In this document: in pieces, positions 63,215-64,000 of the stretch
How positions within the stretch are numbered: position 1 is the stretch's first letter
How the letters are laid out: the number at the start of each line of letters is the position of its first letter
NCBI GenBank assembly: GCA_030762895.1
Contig: CM061070.1
Coordinates: 36,917,652 to 36,981,651 of the forward strand
Reading direction: 5' to 3'
Source: Sophora flavescens
Taxonomy: Eukaryota; Streptophyta; Magnoliopsida; Fabales; Fabaceae
DNA: 64,000 bases
Position numbers and translations under genes: made by a program
Notes under the pieces: model-generated
The model's database searches: none
What the model saw: the letters and a program-made list of their open reading frames with translations, nothing else
Told to the model about the DNA's origin: nothing

Positions 63215-63550
63215 AAGTAAATTATTTAATAAATAATTAAAATGATAACTATTAAGAATCATTCAAAATGATTTATAATTATACCATAACAATTACTATT
63301 TCACAATTATTTCTATAAAAAAAGATATCATTGTTTTTAAAGATCGAACCGGAGATCGAACTGATGAGGCCTCCGATTCATGGTTCAGTGAGTTCAACCG
63401 ATTTAACCAATGGTTGAATCGATTAACTAATAATTAATTAATTATATAATAAAAATAAATTAAATAGTATTCAATATATGGAGTTTCCAATGTGCCACTA
63501 CTACCAATACATTGTCAAACTTAAATAAAAGCAAAAAAATGTAATTCTTA
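63215..63550. other. AT-rich intergenic stretch
   Basis: No gene. Around 63345-63430 there is a block with GATCGAACCGGAGATCGAAC and GGTTGAATCGATTAAC, which looks like a short degenerate repeat of an old transposon end; not assigned. Confidence 0.4.
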
Positions 63551-63875
63551 GGTGGCGTTTGGAAGAGCTTATTTAAGCTCCTTTTGACTTATCTGATAAC
63601 ATAAGCTCTTATGCAGTGTGTTTGGCAGAGCTTATAAAAAGAACTTATGACATCCCATAAGGAGTTTTTGACTTATTTTCACAAGTCACTGGGAGAAGCT
63701 TATGGAATTATCATAAGAGCTTGTGCACTAAACACCATCTCTGTGTTTTTCACTATTCGAATCCTTTCATGCCCCTTTCTTTCTTTTCTTCTTTTTAGCT
63801 CTTATGACATAAGCTCTCATGCGATAAGATCTTATGTGATAAGCTCTTAATTAAGTTGTTTATCCAAACGCACCC
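63551..63875. mobile_element. Tourist-like (PIF/Harbinger) MITE
   Basis: Inverted ends GGTGGCGTTTGG and CCAAACGCACCC, flanked by TTA on both sides (63548-63550 and 63876-63878). 325 bp, with repeated AAGCTCTTATG/CATAAGAGCTT phrases inside that add foldback potential. No coding capacity. Confidence 0.8.
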
Positions 63876-64000
63876 TTAAAGTACTATAAATACGGTAGCT
63901 TCTAAGGTGAAGTAGGAAAACATATGCTTCACGGTGAACCACCCGTCTACAGGTAAAATAGCATGTTACCTTTTCTTATTTATTTATTTTTATCAAAAAC

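Overview
The window is nuclear DNA of a flowering plant: a dicot, most likely a legume, although species cannot be fixed from sequence alone. It has long AT-rich introns with plant splice sites, one plant single-copy gene, and dense nested retrotransposons. About four fifths of the 64 kb is transposable element. No tRNA, rRNA or CRISPR locus was seen.

The one host gene is on the minus strand (coding 43624 down to 24842). I could assemble 14 exons with consistent phase into an uninterrupted 574-residue DEDDh 3'-5' exonuclease of the SDN5/REX1-like small RNA degrading nuclease family. Its introns hold a Wukong-like TRIM (27157-27451), a Mutator-like element carrying a chromovirus Gypsy element (31400-37211, 9-bp target duplication), and a probable solo LTR (38602-42363). 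Inside that solo LTR sits a very young LTR element (38950-42353, LTRs differing at 2 of 437 positions) that carries fragments of several unrelated host genes.

Left block (1-24213) is a nest. A degraded minus-strand Sirevirus-like Copia element (8082-9533 plus 20746-23509) sits in a PIF/Harbinger remnant. It is split by an 11.2-kb plus-strand Sirevirus (9534-20745, TSD AATCT) with gag, pol, an extra env-like ORF and ATCGAT-rich repeats. It is also cut by a gag-deleted short-LTR Copia (4099-8081). Further left come a long-LTR fragment (2603-4098) and the 3' half of a pol-deleted Sirevirus derivative (1-2602).

Right block (43916-64000): a Tat/Athila-type Gypsy element begins about 290 bp upstream of the nuclease start codon and is split by a 3.7-kb solo LTR containing a hairpin-forming tandem array. 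It is then cut by a second locus of the pol-deleted Sirevirus family, arranged tail-LTR-gag-tail-LTR (50546-57809). A 5'-truncated L1-type LINE with an RNase H domain follows (57810-62659), then a small MULE-type element and a Tourist-like MITE.

The strongest leads are the multi-gene-capturing LTR element, the non-autonomous Sirevirus lineage whose copies share the same pol deletion, and a host exonuclease that stays open despite more than 9 kb of nested insertions, with one GC-AG intron.
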